The position numbers and the translations under genes are program-made. A stretch of 64,000 bases of DNA from Astragalus membranaceus (lineage: Eukaryota > Streptophyta > Magnoliopsida > Fabales > Fabaceae), in contig CM076847.1 of the NCBI GenBank assembly GCA_039519185.1, positions 54,691,708 through 54,755,707 on the forward strand. The letters run 5' to 3'. Every line of letters starts with the position of its first letter. Within the stretch, counting starts at the first letter, position 1. Of this stretch, positions 21,413 through 33,662 are shown in pieces. A model generated the notes under the pieces. That model saw only the letters and a program-made list of their open reading frames with translations, made no database searches and was not told the origin of the DNA.

Positions 21413-23980
21413 TGTAACACCCCTTTTTCTACCCCTTTGATTATTTGACGAAAAATCAGAGTACGCAAAAAAAATCTTTTTCTTTTTATTACACCAAAAG
21501 GAGTGTCACATTTCATCAAAAAAAACCAATAACAATAAATAAATGAATAAAAACATTTAACAACCATAACATCCTAGCAAACTAATCAAATGGCCACAAA
21601 TGACTCTATTGTCCAAACCCGAGTGCTACATATCAGAGCAGACACCGACCCGACTACGTGAAGGTAATATGCCTTCACTCGAACTCACCTGTAAACATAC
21701 CACAGAAAGGGGTGAGATATCTCACACATAATAGGGATAAATGATAGGGAATATGTTAGAACATAACACCTAAGGCTACCACATCAATCACACATCAAGG
21801 GTAAAATAGTCATTTCAACCTCAGGGGCATAACAGCCAAATTCATCATCAACGGCATCGTTCACAACATAAACAACATCAAGCGCAACATAAAAGGCATC
21901 AATCAACATATGACAACGTCAAGGGTAAATCAGTCATTCTCAATCACACGACTCCACTCATTCAATGATGCAACATGAATGCGACTCAACAGAGGGCCAA
22001 CTACCCTATAATGCATGTGGTACCAATACAACCTCCTTAAAACATGGGTCGAAGCCCCAACCTCCTTAAAACATGGGCCGAAGCCCCAACCTCCTTAAAC
22101 ATCATGCAAATGAAGTGCATACAACACCATGCTAATGCACCATCGCACAACCAGCAACAACCGCCTTAAACATCATATCAACATCAAATAACACTAACAA
22201 CATCGTACGGGCACAACCTCCTATTACTCTAGGCCGAAGCCTCAACCTCCTTTAAATTCTCAGTACAACCTCCTATCGCTCGACAACCTCCTTTAAATGA
22301 AAAAACTAAGACAACCACCCTTTTATGATTCGGAAGGACCACCTCCTTTAACGACACCAAAAACCACCGCCTTTAATGTCACCAAAAACAACCACCGGTA
22401 ACAACTTCAAAAACAACCACCTTTAATGACTCCAAACGACACCAGGGGCGTCAACATCTCAAGAAAATACCAGGGACATCACTATTTCAAAAGGGCAATT
22501 TTACCAAAGTGCCGGAGGCACGACAAGGTTTTCCAAAACAGCGACATACACTAGTTCAATAAACCCTCAGAAATTTTTCCAGAAAAATAGTACTTTCTAC
22601 CCAAAAAATAGAATATCCAGGTGGGCACCTGAATAAGCTTCAAAACGCATTTTGAACCGTCAAATTTGGACATCCGAGTCAAAAGTTACGACAAAAACAG
22701 TTTAGGGACATCAAAAACATTTTTCAGCCACACCCACGGGATTGGCGCCCATGTATGCGCCTAGGGCTAGGGCACACTACAAAAATCCGATTTTTACCAA
22801 ATTAAATCCCCAAATTAATTCCCAAAATCAGAATCATCAATATAAATCAAATCAATCATGATCACCAACCATTAATAACTCATATATCATACCCCAAACA
22901 ATAAGGCATCACAGATTCAACTAGATATATATATTTACACACCAAATCACATGAGATCACACAAATAAATCAAAGATCCAATTAAATCAATGGAATCATA
23001 AAGAACATATAATCTCATATGAACACATAGCAAGTCAACTATCTTGGACCTTATTAACTTAAACATACAAGCATGTGATCAACATATCTTCACTCATCAT
23101 CATGCGAACCAGCAAGGCATACAATACATGCATCTTTTCAATTCTCAAATCAATATAATCTTATTTAATCATGAATGGTCACTAATTTTACCAATTAAAC
23201 ATCAATTAATCACATACTCAAACACATCAATTCATACTTTCAACAATTAAAACATCATTCATGCGATTTCAATCATAGAATTCCCAATTCAACATCATGA
23301 TCATCACATATACACATATATATCTCGAATTTCAGTAAACAATTATCACATGAAACAACATGTTCATCATCAATCTCATCATAATTCGCATGGACACAAC
23401 AAGGCATCACAAATATTTTCAATTATATGAATCACATCAAACCAAGCATACCAGTGGCAACTTAGTGCCTATTCCCATAAACCCCATCACATAAACCCAT
23501 TAGGCTAGAGAATCCCCCCTTACCTGAAAATTGATGAACACTTGATCCTATGGTTTTGCAAGCCACCCACGAAACAGCCGCAACCTTCCTCCCCTTTTCT
23601 TCTTGAGATTGCGCAAAACCCTTCCTCTTTTCTCCTTGGCCTTCACGTTTTTCTTCTCTCTTTTCTTTCCTCCAAGCCGTAGCCCTTTCTCTCTCTCAAA
23701 TCGCCTTGCTCTCTTATTTTTCTAATGAAAACGTGAATGCCAAGCCTTAAGGTGAAACCCTTCTCATATGTGCGTAGCCAATTGGATCATGGATCATGGG
23801 CTTCACTTAAGCCCTAATTACTAATGTCACCACTCCCTAATGATAAAAAGGCACCTAATTATATAAAATTCTAATTTAATTATTATTCTCACCACATCAT
23901 CCTATTTAATTAATTAATTCTACCACCCAAACCTCATTTAATTAATTAAATAAACAACCTAATATTTTTGGGCTGTTACA
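21413..23980 (-). repeat. E6 full LTR copy 2 (2.57 kb)
   Basis: Nearly the same as copy 1 over its whole length, with occasional substitutions (for example GGGATTGGCGCC where copies 1 and 3 have GGGTTTGGCGCC). Confidence 0.93.
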
Positions 23981-24307
23981 ACTCTCCCCCACTTAAAAGA
24001 AATTTGTCCTCAAAATTTTTACTTGCTAAAGTCGGCACTCTCCCACTAACCAACCGCATAAAAGTTCACACAACAAGGAGCTATAACAACACTACAACAA
24101 GGACACAAAGTTCACACACGGAAATGCAATACAACACACAGTACCAGTAGGGGCATCTCCCCCACTAGTTCACTTACCATTAGCAACTCTTGGCCTTCCT
24201 GCAACACAAATATTGGTCAGCACTTAAAAGACAACAGTTGGTCGTACACCGACACAACGACTCGACGACTTGGCCGGACGGACCAACCATTGCTCTGATA
24301 CCACTAA
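23981..24307 (-). mobile_element. E6 mini-internal region 3 (polypurine tract, gag scrap, primer-binding site)
   Basis: It is close to 21086-21412: polypurine tract at 23981-23994 and primer-binding site complement at 24292-24303. A few substitutions distinguish it, such as AAAGTTCACACAAC where the other piece has CAACTTCACACAAC. Confidence 0.9.
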
Positions 24308-26876
24308 TGTAACACCCCTTTTTCTACCCCTTTGATTATATGACGAAAAATCAGAGTACGCAAAAAAAATCTTTTTCTTTTTATTACACCAAAAGGAGTG
24401 TCACATTTCATCAAAAAAAAACCAATAACAATAAATAAATGAATAAAAACATTTAACAACCATAACATCCTAGCAAACTAATCAAATGGCCACAAATGAC
24501 TCTATTGTCCAAACCCGAGTGCTACATATCAGAGCAGACAGCGACCCGACTACGTGAAGGTAATATGCCTTCACTCGAACTCACCTGTAAACATACCACA
24601 GAAAGGGGTGAGATATCTCACACACAATAGGGATAAATGATAGGGAATATGTTAGAACATAACACCTAAGGCTACCACATCAATCACACATCAAGGGTAA
24701 AATAGTCATTTCAACCTCAGGGGCATAACAGCCAAATTCATCATCAACGGCATCGTTCACAACATAAACAACATCAAGCGCAACATAAAAGGCATCAATC
24801 AACATATGACAACGTCAAGGGTAAATCAGTCATTCTCAATCACACGACTCCACTCATTCAATGATGCAACATGAATGCGACTCAACAGAGGGCCAACTAC
24901 CCTATAATGCATGTGGTACCAATACAACCTCCTTAAAACATGGGTCGAAGCCCCAACCTCCTTAAAACATGGGCCGAAGCCCCAACCTCCTTAAACATCA
25001 TGCAAATGAAGTGCATACAACACCATGCTAATGCACCATCACACAACCAGCAACAACCGCCTTAAACATCATATCAACATCAAATAACACTAACAACATC
25101 GTACGGGCACAACCTCCTATTACTCTAGGCCGAAGCCTCAACCTCCTTTAAATTCTCAGTACAACCTCCTATCGCTCGACAACCTCCTTTAAATAAAAAA
25201 CCTAAGACAACCACCCTTTTATGATTCGGAAGGACCACCTCCTTTAACGACACCAAAAACCACCGCCTTTAATGTCACCAAAAACAACCACCGGTAACAA
25301 CTTCAAAAACAACCACCTTTAATGACTCCAAACGACACCAGGGGCGTCAACATCTCAAGAAAATACCAGGGACATCACTATTTCAAAAGGGCAATTTTAC
25401 CAAAGTGCCGGAGGCACGACAAGGTTTTCCAAAACAGCGACATACACTAGTTCAATAAACCCTCAGAAATTTTTCCATAAAAATAGTACTTTCTACCCAA
25501 AAAATAAAATATCCAGGTGGGCACCTGAATAAGCTTCAAAACGCATTTTGAACCGTCAAATTTGGACATCCGAGTCAAAAGTTACGACAAAAACAGTTTA
25601 GGGACATCAAAAACATTTTTCAGCCACACCCACGGGTTTGGCGCCCATGTATGCGCCTAGGGCTAAGGCACACTACAAAAATCCGATTTTTACCAAATTA
25701 AATCCCCAAATTAATTCCCAAAATCAGAATCATCAATATAAATCAAATCAATCATGATCACCAACCATTAATAACTCATATATCATACCCCAAACAATAA
25801 GGCATCACAGATTCAACTAGATATATATATTTACACACCAAATCACACGAGATCACACAAATAAATCAAAGATCCAATTAAATCAATGGAATCATAAAGA
25901 ACATATAATCTCATATGAACACATAGCAAGTCAACTATCTTGGACCTTATTAACTTAAACATACAAGCATGTGATCAACATATCTTCACTCATCATCATG
26001 CGAACCAGCAAGGCATACAATACATGCATCTTTTCAATTCTCAAATCAATATAATCTTATTTAATCATGAATGGTCACTAATTTTACCAATTAAACATCA
26101 ATTAATCACATACTCAAACACATCAATTCATACTTTCAACAATTAAAACATCATTCATGCGATTTCAATCATAGAATTCCCAATTCAACATCATGATCAT
26201 CACATATACACATATATATCTCGAATTTCAGTAAACAATTATCACACGAAACAACATGTTCATCATCAATCTCATCATAATTCGCATGGACATAACAAGG
26301 CATCACAAATATTTTCAATTATATGAATCACATCAAACCAAGCATACCAGTGGCAACTTAGTGCCTATTCCCATAAACCCCATCACATAAACCCATTAGG
26401 CTAGAGAATCCCCCCTTACCTGAAAATTGATGAACACTTGATCCTATGGTTTTGCAAGCCACCCACGAAACAGCCGCAACCTTCCTCCCCTTTTCTTCTT
26501 GAGATTGCGCAAAACCCTTCCTCTTTTCTCCTTGGCCTTCACGTTTTTCTTCTCTCTTTTCTTTCCTCCAAGCCGTAGCCCTTTCTCTCTCTCAAATCGC
26601 CTTGCTCTCTTATTTTTCTAATGAAAACGTGAATGCCAAGCCCTAAGGTGAAACCCTTCTCATATGTGCGTAGCCAATTGGATCATGGATCATGGGCTTC
26701 ACTTTAGCCCTAATTACTAATGTCACCACTCCCTAATGATAAAAAGGCACCTAATTATATAAAATTCTAATTTAATTATTATTCTCACCACATCATCCTA
26801 TTTAATTAATTAATTCTACCACCCAAACCTCATTTAATTAATTAAATAAACAACCTAATCTTTTTGGGCTGTTACA
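24308..26876 (-). repeat. E6 full LTR copy 3, the true 5' LTR (2.57 kb)
   Basis: It is the outermost right copy and borders the GTTAT target duplication (26877-26881), so in the element's direction it is the 5' LTR of the inserted unit. Its sequence is nearly that of copies 1 and 2. Confidence 0.93.
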
Positions 26877-26881
26877 GTTAT

Positions 26882-27697
26882 GGTACTCATATGTTGGCAG
26901 AAGAGGCTGATGACTGGTGGCTAGAGACTAGTCAGAGATTGGTAGCTGCAGGTGAAGAGATCACTCGGGTTGTGTTCCGTAGGGAATTTATGAGGAAGTA
27001 TTACCCTGAGGATGTCTGGGGTAAGAAGGAAATTGAATTCCTTGAGTTGAAGTAGGGAAACCTGTTGGTTACTGAATACGCTGCTAAATTTGTGGAGTTA
27101 GCCAAGTTTTATCCGCACTATAGTGAGGCAACTGCTGAATTCTCGAAGTGCATCAAGTTTGAGAACGGGTTACGACCAGAGATCAAGAAGGCAATTGGGT
27201 ATCAAAAAATCCGTGTCTTTTCTGATTTGATTGATAGCTGCAGGATCTATGAAGAGGATAACAATGCTCATTATGAAAATTATTAATGAGAAGAGGAGCA
27301 ACCACCAGGATCGTAGTAAGCCGTATGATTCTCCTGTTGGTAAAGGTAAACCGAAATTCGCTGATGGTAAGAGAACTAGTGGGGGAGATGCTCCTGCTGG
27401 TATTGTGTGCTTCAAATGTGGCAAAGCTGGTCATAAGAGTAACGTGTGCAAGGCTGAGACGAAGAGGTGTTTCCGTTGTGGTAAGACCGGGCATGAAATA
27501 TCTGAGTGCGAGCATAAGGAGATGATTTCCTTCAACTGTGGCGAAGGAGGACACATTAGAAGTCAGTGTCAGAAACCGAAGAAGGAACGAGCTAGTGGAA
27601 AAGTGTTCACTTTGGCGGGGACAGAGACTTCTAAGGAAGATGAATCTTATCCCGGGTTGTTCGAATCAGGTAAATTTTCGAGGACGAAAATATTCTA
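26882..27697 (+). pseudogene. E5 gag, C-terminal part with zinc knuckles and relic pol end
   Basis: It continues the gag after E6: GTHMLAEEADDWWLE, then FRREFMRKYYPEDVWGKKEI, matching E14. An in-frame TAG follows (LELK then GNLLVTE), and a frameshift near 27285 leads into the nucleocapsid with CFKCGKAGHKSNVC, CFRCGKTGHEISEC and a third knuckle whose first Cys has become Ser (SFNCGEGGHIRSQC). After KVFTLAGTE the text changes to YPGLFESGKF and FSRTKIF, resembling a pol C-terminus, just before the purine tract. All pol domains are therefore missing. Confidence 0.9.
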
Positions 27698-27710
27698 AGT
27701 GGGGGAGAGT
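27698..27710 (+). promoter_or_regulatory. E5 polypurine tract
   Basis: AGTGGGGGAGAGT lies immediately before the 3' LTR start and is nearly the same as the tract of E6, supporting a shared ancestry. Confidence 0.85.
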
Positions 27711-30535
27711 TGTAACGCCCCAAATATTTAATTAATTATTTAATTAATTTATTCAATAATTAAGTGTGAGAATTGTTGAAGTTGAGAATTATTAGTATAG
27801 TTACTACGTTGGCTTTTATTTAATTAATAGGTTAATTAAGTGTGGAAAATAATATTAGAGTAGCAATAATATTATTATGTTGTATGGGCTTATTTTTATC
27901 TTAGAATAAGTAATATAAGGGGGTGTGAAGAGTGGCCCATGAGACTAATCAGAAAAATAAAGAGAAGTATAAGTAAGTAAAAATTAGGTTAAGTTGTCAT
28001 AAGCAGAAGAAAAAAATAAGGATTTGAGAGAGAACCAAGGAAGGGGGCTGCGCAAGTTCTACAACCTAGGAGGGTGGAGGCGCAACTTGGTGAGAAATAA
28101 GGAGGTGACTGCGAAATCTTCAAAACCCAGGTAGTATATGAAGGGCTTTATGTGGGAAAATAAGAGATCCTACATGTTTATATAATCCATGAAAATCGAT
28201 TGTTATCATTGGAAAACTATTGTTGATGATTGAAATTAGTTTAGGGGTTTTGAACACAAGAACGCACAAAATCTGGGTCACTGGGCGCCGTTGCTGATGT
28301 TGCTGGGCGCACTGGGCGCCATGTTTGGCTGCCCGTTGCTTGTGTTGCTATTGTTGCTGGCGCACTGGGTGCCATGGGCGCCATGTCTAGTTGCCCGTTG
28401 CTTGTGTTGCTGATGTTGCTGGGCGCACTGGGCACCATGGGCGCCATGTCTGGCTGCCCGTTGCTTGTGTTGTTGATGTTGCTGGCGCACTGGGGGCCAT
28501 GGGCGCCATGTCTGGCTGCCCTGTTGTTGTTGCTGGCGCACTGGGCGCCATGGGCGCCATCTCTAGCTGCCCTGTTGTTGTTGCTGGCGCACTGGGCGCC
28601 ATGGGGGCCATGTCTGGCTGCCCGTTGCTTGTAATGCTGATGTTGTTGGGCGCCATGGGCGCCATGTCTGGCTGCCCGTTGCTTGTGTTGGTGATTGTTG
28701 CTGGCGCACTGGGCGCCATGTCTGGCTACCCGTTGCTTGTGTTGCTGATGTTGCTGGCGCACTGGGCGCCAAGGGCGCCATGTCTGGCTGTTCGTTGCTT
28801 GTGTTGCTGATGTTGCTGGCGCACTGGGCACCATGGGCGCCATCTCTGGCTGCCCGTTGCTTCTGTTGATGATGTTGCTGGGCGCACTGGGCGCCATGGG
28901 CGCCATGTCTGGCTGCCCGTTGCTTGTGTTGCTGATGTTGCTGGCGCACTGGGCGCCATGGGCGCCATGTCTGGCTGCCCGTTGCTTGTGTTGCTGATGT
29001 TGCTGGGCGCACTGGGCGCCATGGGCGCCATGTCTAACTGCCCGTTGCTTGTGTTGCTGATCGTGCTGGGCGCACTGGGCGCGATGGGCGCCATGTCTGG
29101 CTGCCCGTTGCTTGTGTTGCTGATGTTGCTGGCGCACTGGGCGCCATGGGCGCCATGTCTGGCTGCCCGTTGCTTGTGTTGCTGATTCTTGCTGGCGCAC
29201 TGGGCGCCAAGGGCGCCAAGTCTGGCTGCCTGTTGCCTGCTGTCTTATTGTTGCTGGCGCACTGGGCGCCAAGGGCGCCATGTCTGGCTGCCTGTTGTTC
29301 GTTGTATGTTGGTTGCTGGGTGCACTGGGCGCCATGTGTGGCTGCCTGTTGCTTGTTGTCTGCTGGTTGCTGGGCGCACTGGGCACAATGGGCGCCATGT
29401 GTGGCTGCCTCGTTCGGTTGCTGGGCGAATTTGGGCGCCGTCTTGTGGATTGTTGGGCGCTTTAGGCGCATTAGGCCCACAGTCGGCTAATTGTTGGTTA
29501 AGTCGTTAATTGTTAATCGTTAATTTGTGGAGTTGTTAGCCGTTGGTTGAGTTGTTACACTGTTAACTTGTTAAGTTGCTAAATTGTTGGCTCAGTTGTT
29601 GAATTGTTGATGATGTTGCACCTAGTTGGATTGCCTCTATTTATTGGCAAGATATTATGTTGTAGGCCTATGGCCAACGTTGAATTCCGTTGTTGTTGTG
29701 TGTTGCTATGTAATCATTGTTAGTCGTTTGTGCATTCACATCGCGTCGCATACATAGCATTTTCATGTTGGAGCAATGCTCAAAACACGTTGGCCTGGAC
29801 TGGCAAATTATGTTGAAGGCTTATGCCTTGTTGATGCCTCTATTTATTGGCAGATTTTTACATTGGGAGTTCTGCTCTGATGGTACCACATGCATATGCA
29901 TAGTATCGAGTCGCATTCATATTGCACCCTTAATTGACTATGTTGATGACTTGTGATTGATCGAAGTTGATTGTTGGCTGTGAAGTGGTGAATTCATATC
30001 CTCTGATTCTAATATACTGTTTTTCATATGTCCTATTATATGGTTTGATATCTCACCCCTTCTGTTTCAATGTTACCCCCCTGTTGGTAACATGCAGGTA
30101 ATCACGAATGAAGGCTGCTTACCCTCGTTTGATCGAGTCGGTGTCGTCGCTCTGATACGTAACACTCGGGGGGGATGAACACATGTTTTCCTTATTATTT
30201 TGTTATGATTATGTTATTGTTGAAACTTAAAGTCGTTATTATCAAGGATTTTGCTGCTTGTGTGCTATCTTAAGTTGGTTAGAGACGCCACGATTAATTT
30301 GAATCGACTTTTGTTGTGAATCCGCTGCGTAGTAATGAAGGTGTCTTATTTTTAAAGACTAAAACGTTATTTATTGGTTCATCCAAAAGTAAAGTGTTAG
30401 GTATCTGTTTTCACAGGCGAATTAATCATGTTTGTTGTTTTTAAGAAGAAAGTGTGGCACTCCATTCATTTGTTGGAAATTTTTATAAACTCTGATTTCT
30501 TGTAATATTTTACCGGGTAGAAATGGGGTGTTACA
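27711..30535 (+). repeat. E5 3' LTR (2.83 kb)
   Basis: It starts TGTAACGCCCCAAAT and ends GGGGTGTTACA before TATTG (30536-30540). Compared with the 5' LTR it has a shorter minisatellite and lacks about 27 bases before the TATATGAAGGGC sequence, including the TATA candidate. Confidence 0.93.
28275..29470. repeat. GGCGCC minisatellite in E5 3' LTR
   Basis: The same 62-63-bp unit as at 15040-16610, with fewer copies (about 18). The antisense strand is open for 385 codons (28241-29398), composed of reiterated MAPMAPSAP and SNTSNGQPD phrases. I regard this as a repeat artefact. Confidence 0.93.
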
Positions 30536-30540
30536 TATTG

Positions 30541-30669
30541 CATCTAGTCAATAAGTCAGGGGGAGCATCATGATAGGGGGAACATCATACATATATGCAT
30601 TATCTGTTTTGAACTAACCTCCCACCTTGAGATGAGTTAATGTTTTGTCATCATCAAAAAGGGGGAGAA
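30541..30669 (+). mobile_element. E4 3' untranslated region, right part, and polypurine tract (30656-30669)
   Basis: The E4 3' region continues after E5 and ends in AAAAAGGGGGAGAA directly before the LTR start TGTGGATACC. Confidence 0.88.
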
Positions 30670-31822
30670 TGTGGATACCTTGCATTGCAGGTAACCTATA
30701 TTGCAGGTCAAGGTTTTGATGATGAAAAAGACCAGGAGCTAAAATGACAAAAGTAAAAGTTGACCTAAAGCCAAAGGTGATGAAAGTGGCAAAGTATAAA
30801 AGTCACAATCCAAGACCATCAAGCTCAAGGATTGAAAGATTCAAGATGTAAGGGTAGTCCTTAGAAATAAGGGTAGTCCTTAGGGTTTGGGTGGGTCTTA
30901 GGAAAAATTGTAAGCTCTTACGAAGGTCAGCTCATCTCTCAAAAGTCTCACGTCTTAAATGTTTTTCAAAATGCATGCATGAACACGGAAACTTAAAAAC
31001 CATTTTGCAACACAATTTCAAAATGTATAATCGATTGTAAATGTTTTTCTCACATCACATATTCGATTTGCATCCTTCCTATTTCAAGAGAAATCGATTT
31101 CACATCACTTCTTTCATGACATAAATCGATTCCCAAGCAAATCCTTTTTAAAAGGAAGAATCGATTCATACGTTCTCTTCTAAACTTAGAAATCGATTCC
31201 TACATGTCTCAGGCAAGCCAAGAATCGATTCATACAAAATTTCATTGAGTATGGAATCGATTCCTAGCCTTCCTGGATCTCAAGAATCGATTGTTACTAT
31301 TTCCTAAGTAAGGCAAAATCGATTCCTACTTAAAAGAAGTCAATAGAGAATCGATTCCTAGATCCAATGCAATTCAACAAAGAATCGATTCCTACATCTT
31401 TTTTAACGTAAACCTTATTTTTTCATAGCCTATAAATAGAGGCCTCATAGCGTCCATTTCCAACCAACCCACTATTACGAATCAGAGCACATTTTGAGAA
31501 AAACTCTTTACATTTTATTCTTGGCTCTTCTCGCACTGCTGGTCCGTCAGAGCTGATCCTTCGCTAAGAGTTAGTTGCGGTTGCGTTCTTCAAGATGTAA
31601 TATCTGCCTTCGTTAGAGGTATTTCTGTATTTACGTTATTGTTATTTTATTTGTTGTTTTCTGTACTAGGGAGTGGGGTATCTCTCTAGGGTAGCTGTTT
31701 GTACTAGGAAGTGGGGTATCTTTCTAGGGCAGCTGGTTGTAACAGGGGTGGGGTATCTCTTGTTATTGTTGTAATAGATTTGAGGGCTCTCCATAGGTGG
31801 GGTATCCTAGGAGGAGAGTGCC
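30670..31822 (+). repeat. E4 3' LTR, left part
   Basis: It matches 8402-9610 of the 5' LTR, including TATAAATA at 31431-31438 and most of the ATCGAT array. About 62 bases are missing near 31007. It is cut after GAGAGTGCC by E7, whose target duplication is GTGCC. Confidence 0.93.
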
Positions 31823-33555
31823 AGTAACATCCCCAATTTCGCTAATTTAAATTATTTAAATTAGCAAGAGGTCAAGATGATTAATTAGCATTATTGATTA
31901 ATCATGATATGGTGAGTTAATTGGGATTTTAAGCAAAAAGGAGCACATGGGTATTTTCGTCTTTTCCACACATTAATGAGTTTCGGCTAAACCATCCTCC
32001 ACAAAACATCACTATATGCAATATGTGATTATTGTGTAAGTATTGTTTGATTAAAATTGACTTAAGAAGAAATTAAGGAAGTTTAAGTCAAAACTAGACA
32101 TAAGGGCAATAGAGTAATTGCACACTCATTAAGAACTCACTTCAGCTGAACCATTGACGCACCCATCAACAAAACACATGCACAGTTTGAGACTTGGTAG
32201 AAAACAAAAAAAAGAGAGACCTTGAGAGGGAGAGGAACAGTGAGAGGGAGGAGAGAAAGGAGAGGAAGGATCTCTATCATCCCTTCATGCATGTCCAATC
32301 TTTTTATACCATTCTTTCCCATTTCTTCTCCTCTACATTCTGACATAAACATCATCCTCAACACCCTTCTCCAGCTAATTTCTCCATTGTTGAACACTCA
32401 AGCTCCACTTGACCAAATATGGAGTTTTGAGAACTAAGGGTGTTGCATGTTCAAGAGGAGGGTAGATTGGGGTAGAGTTGAACCTATTTGGTGACTAGAA
32501 GCTCATTTGAAGAAGGTTCAGTAGCTGGAAGTGTTAGAATTCGAATTAGAGTGTTTTGGTTAGCTATGGAACTCTAATGCATGGAGGCATGAAGGATTGA
32601 GTAAAAGGGTATGCTGCTGGAAGAGTTTTTCAACAAACCCGTATGACCTACCTTCATTGTTTTCATCCTATCTCCATGTATTCAACTCCGCGGTTCACGA
32701 ATTTTGTTTCTATGGAAACTAGACACAAAATTCATCAAAATGAGCACAAGAACCATCGGATTCCAATTAGAAATGAAGAAGATATTGTATCCACAAGTTC
32801 CAGTTGTAAATCAGCCACTGTCCTGGACCAGTCACCTTGTTTCGGGTATACCTCCCAATATACTGGATGCATGCGTATGAACCTTTGACCATCAGAAAGT
32901 AGACAACATTATCTACACAATGGGCACTGGTTTGAGGGGTTTTGGCCACGATTTGACCACGATACACGTGTTACAAAACTGCTCATTAATGCTGGAAAAC
33001 GGATGTGGAAATGGAAATGTTGGTCCCTCAAATTTCGGATCGAATCGCCAAAGTTCGAGAGACGCCAATTCCGTAGACAAGGAGGAAGTTCAGTAGCTGG
33101 GATTTGTGTTTGGTTGCTGTTCCGAAATTCAGTTTCGAGTATCGGACGAGTTCGGTGCGAGTACGTGATTACGGGGATCATTCGAGAGGTTACGGTTCGA
33201 TCGTTTCGTGTGAGGACGTGATTTCTCGCGAGGTCGTCAAATCGGTGAGTTCTATACTCGCTTAGGGATGTTTTAATGTTGAGTCATTAAGTTTCTGAAT
33301 CGATGCATTTGAAATCCGCTTTGTGAAAATTGGCGAAAAACCATTTTACCGAGAAACCGTTATTTTATAACCGATCGAATTGATTGAATTATTATGTGAA
33401 TTGATTGAGTGTTTATCGCTTTCGCTGGTCTGGAATAATTGCTTGCTATGTTGTTTTTAAGTTTCGAATGCCCTAGAAAGTCTCGGTATCGGATTGAAAG
33501 CGGAACGGAACAAAATCGCATTTCGAAAACCTGTTTTCTGAACTATCTGGATGCC

Positions 33556-33662
33556 TTCGCGTCACGACGCGTCCCTCTTCGCGTAGCGACCCTTTGTAAA
33601 ATTGCAACGAAAATGTTTCTGTGTAATTTTGCGTCGCGACAGACCCTGTCCGCGTCGCGACG
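33556..33662. repeat. GCGTCGCGAC palindrome cluster in E7
   Basis: Three or four GTCGCGAC/GTCACGAC palindromes occur in about 105 bases (around GCGTCACGACGCGTC, GCGTCGCGACAGACC and GCGTCGCGACGCAG). This is the GC island of this LTR, followed by ATAACTTTTGATCCGG, which is like the sequence downstream of the GC island in E14. Confidence 0.75.

Larger units (their letters stand above)
17996..26876 (-). mobile_element. E6: tandem array of LTRs and mini-internal regions (non-autonomous Ty3-type)
   Basis: From left to right it holds a truncated LTR (17996-18291), a scrambled joint, an internal piece, LTR 18515-21085, internal 21086-21412, LTR 21413-23980, internal 23981-24307 and LTR 24308-26876. 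Each internal piece is only about 327 bases, with a primer-binding site at one end and a polypurine tract at the other. No protein domain is present apart from a gag scrap. The repeat period is 2,895-2,896 bases, and copies differ only at scattered positions. One GTTAT pair flanks the whole array. Confidence 0.93.
14452..30535 (+). mobile_element. E5: gag-only Ty3/gypsy retrotransposon (non-autonomous)
   Basis: LTRs at 14452-17639 and 27711-30535, a primer-binding site at 17644-17655, a gag-like region (17759-17995 and 26882-27697) and a polypurine tract at 27698-27710 are all present and flanked by TATTG. No protease, reverse transcriptase, RNase H or integrase is seen: the text passes from just after the third zinc knuckle to a short pol C-terminal-like end and the purine tract. 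E6 splits the gag. The gag is close to that of E14, which could supply pol proteins to it or its relatives. Both copies of the target site are perfect. Confidence 0.93.

Noticed and set aside
17996..26876. The idea that the triple repeat of E6 is only an assembly duplication.
   Set aside because: Not fully excluded, but copies differ by scattered substitutions, one end is truncated with filler, and a perfect target duplication bounds the array, all of which favour a real structure.
28241..29398. A 385-codon antisense open frame (reiterated MAPMAPSAP and SNTSNGQPD) and many similar frames at 15004-16645.
   Set aside because: They follow the GGCGCC minisatellite; both strands and several frames are open at once, and unit lengths alternate between 62 and 63, so no frame is kept as such. 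No start context or domain supports a gene.
32137..33221. Possible host exon or gene within 32.1-33.2 kb, with several medium frames.
   Set aside because: Both sides belong to the E7 LTR bounded by GTGCC; the frames show no domain and sit on both strands.
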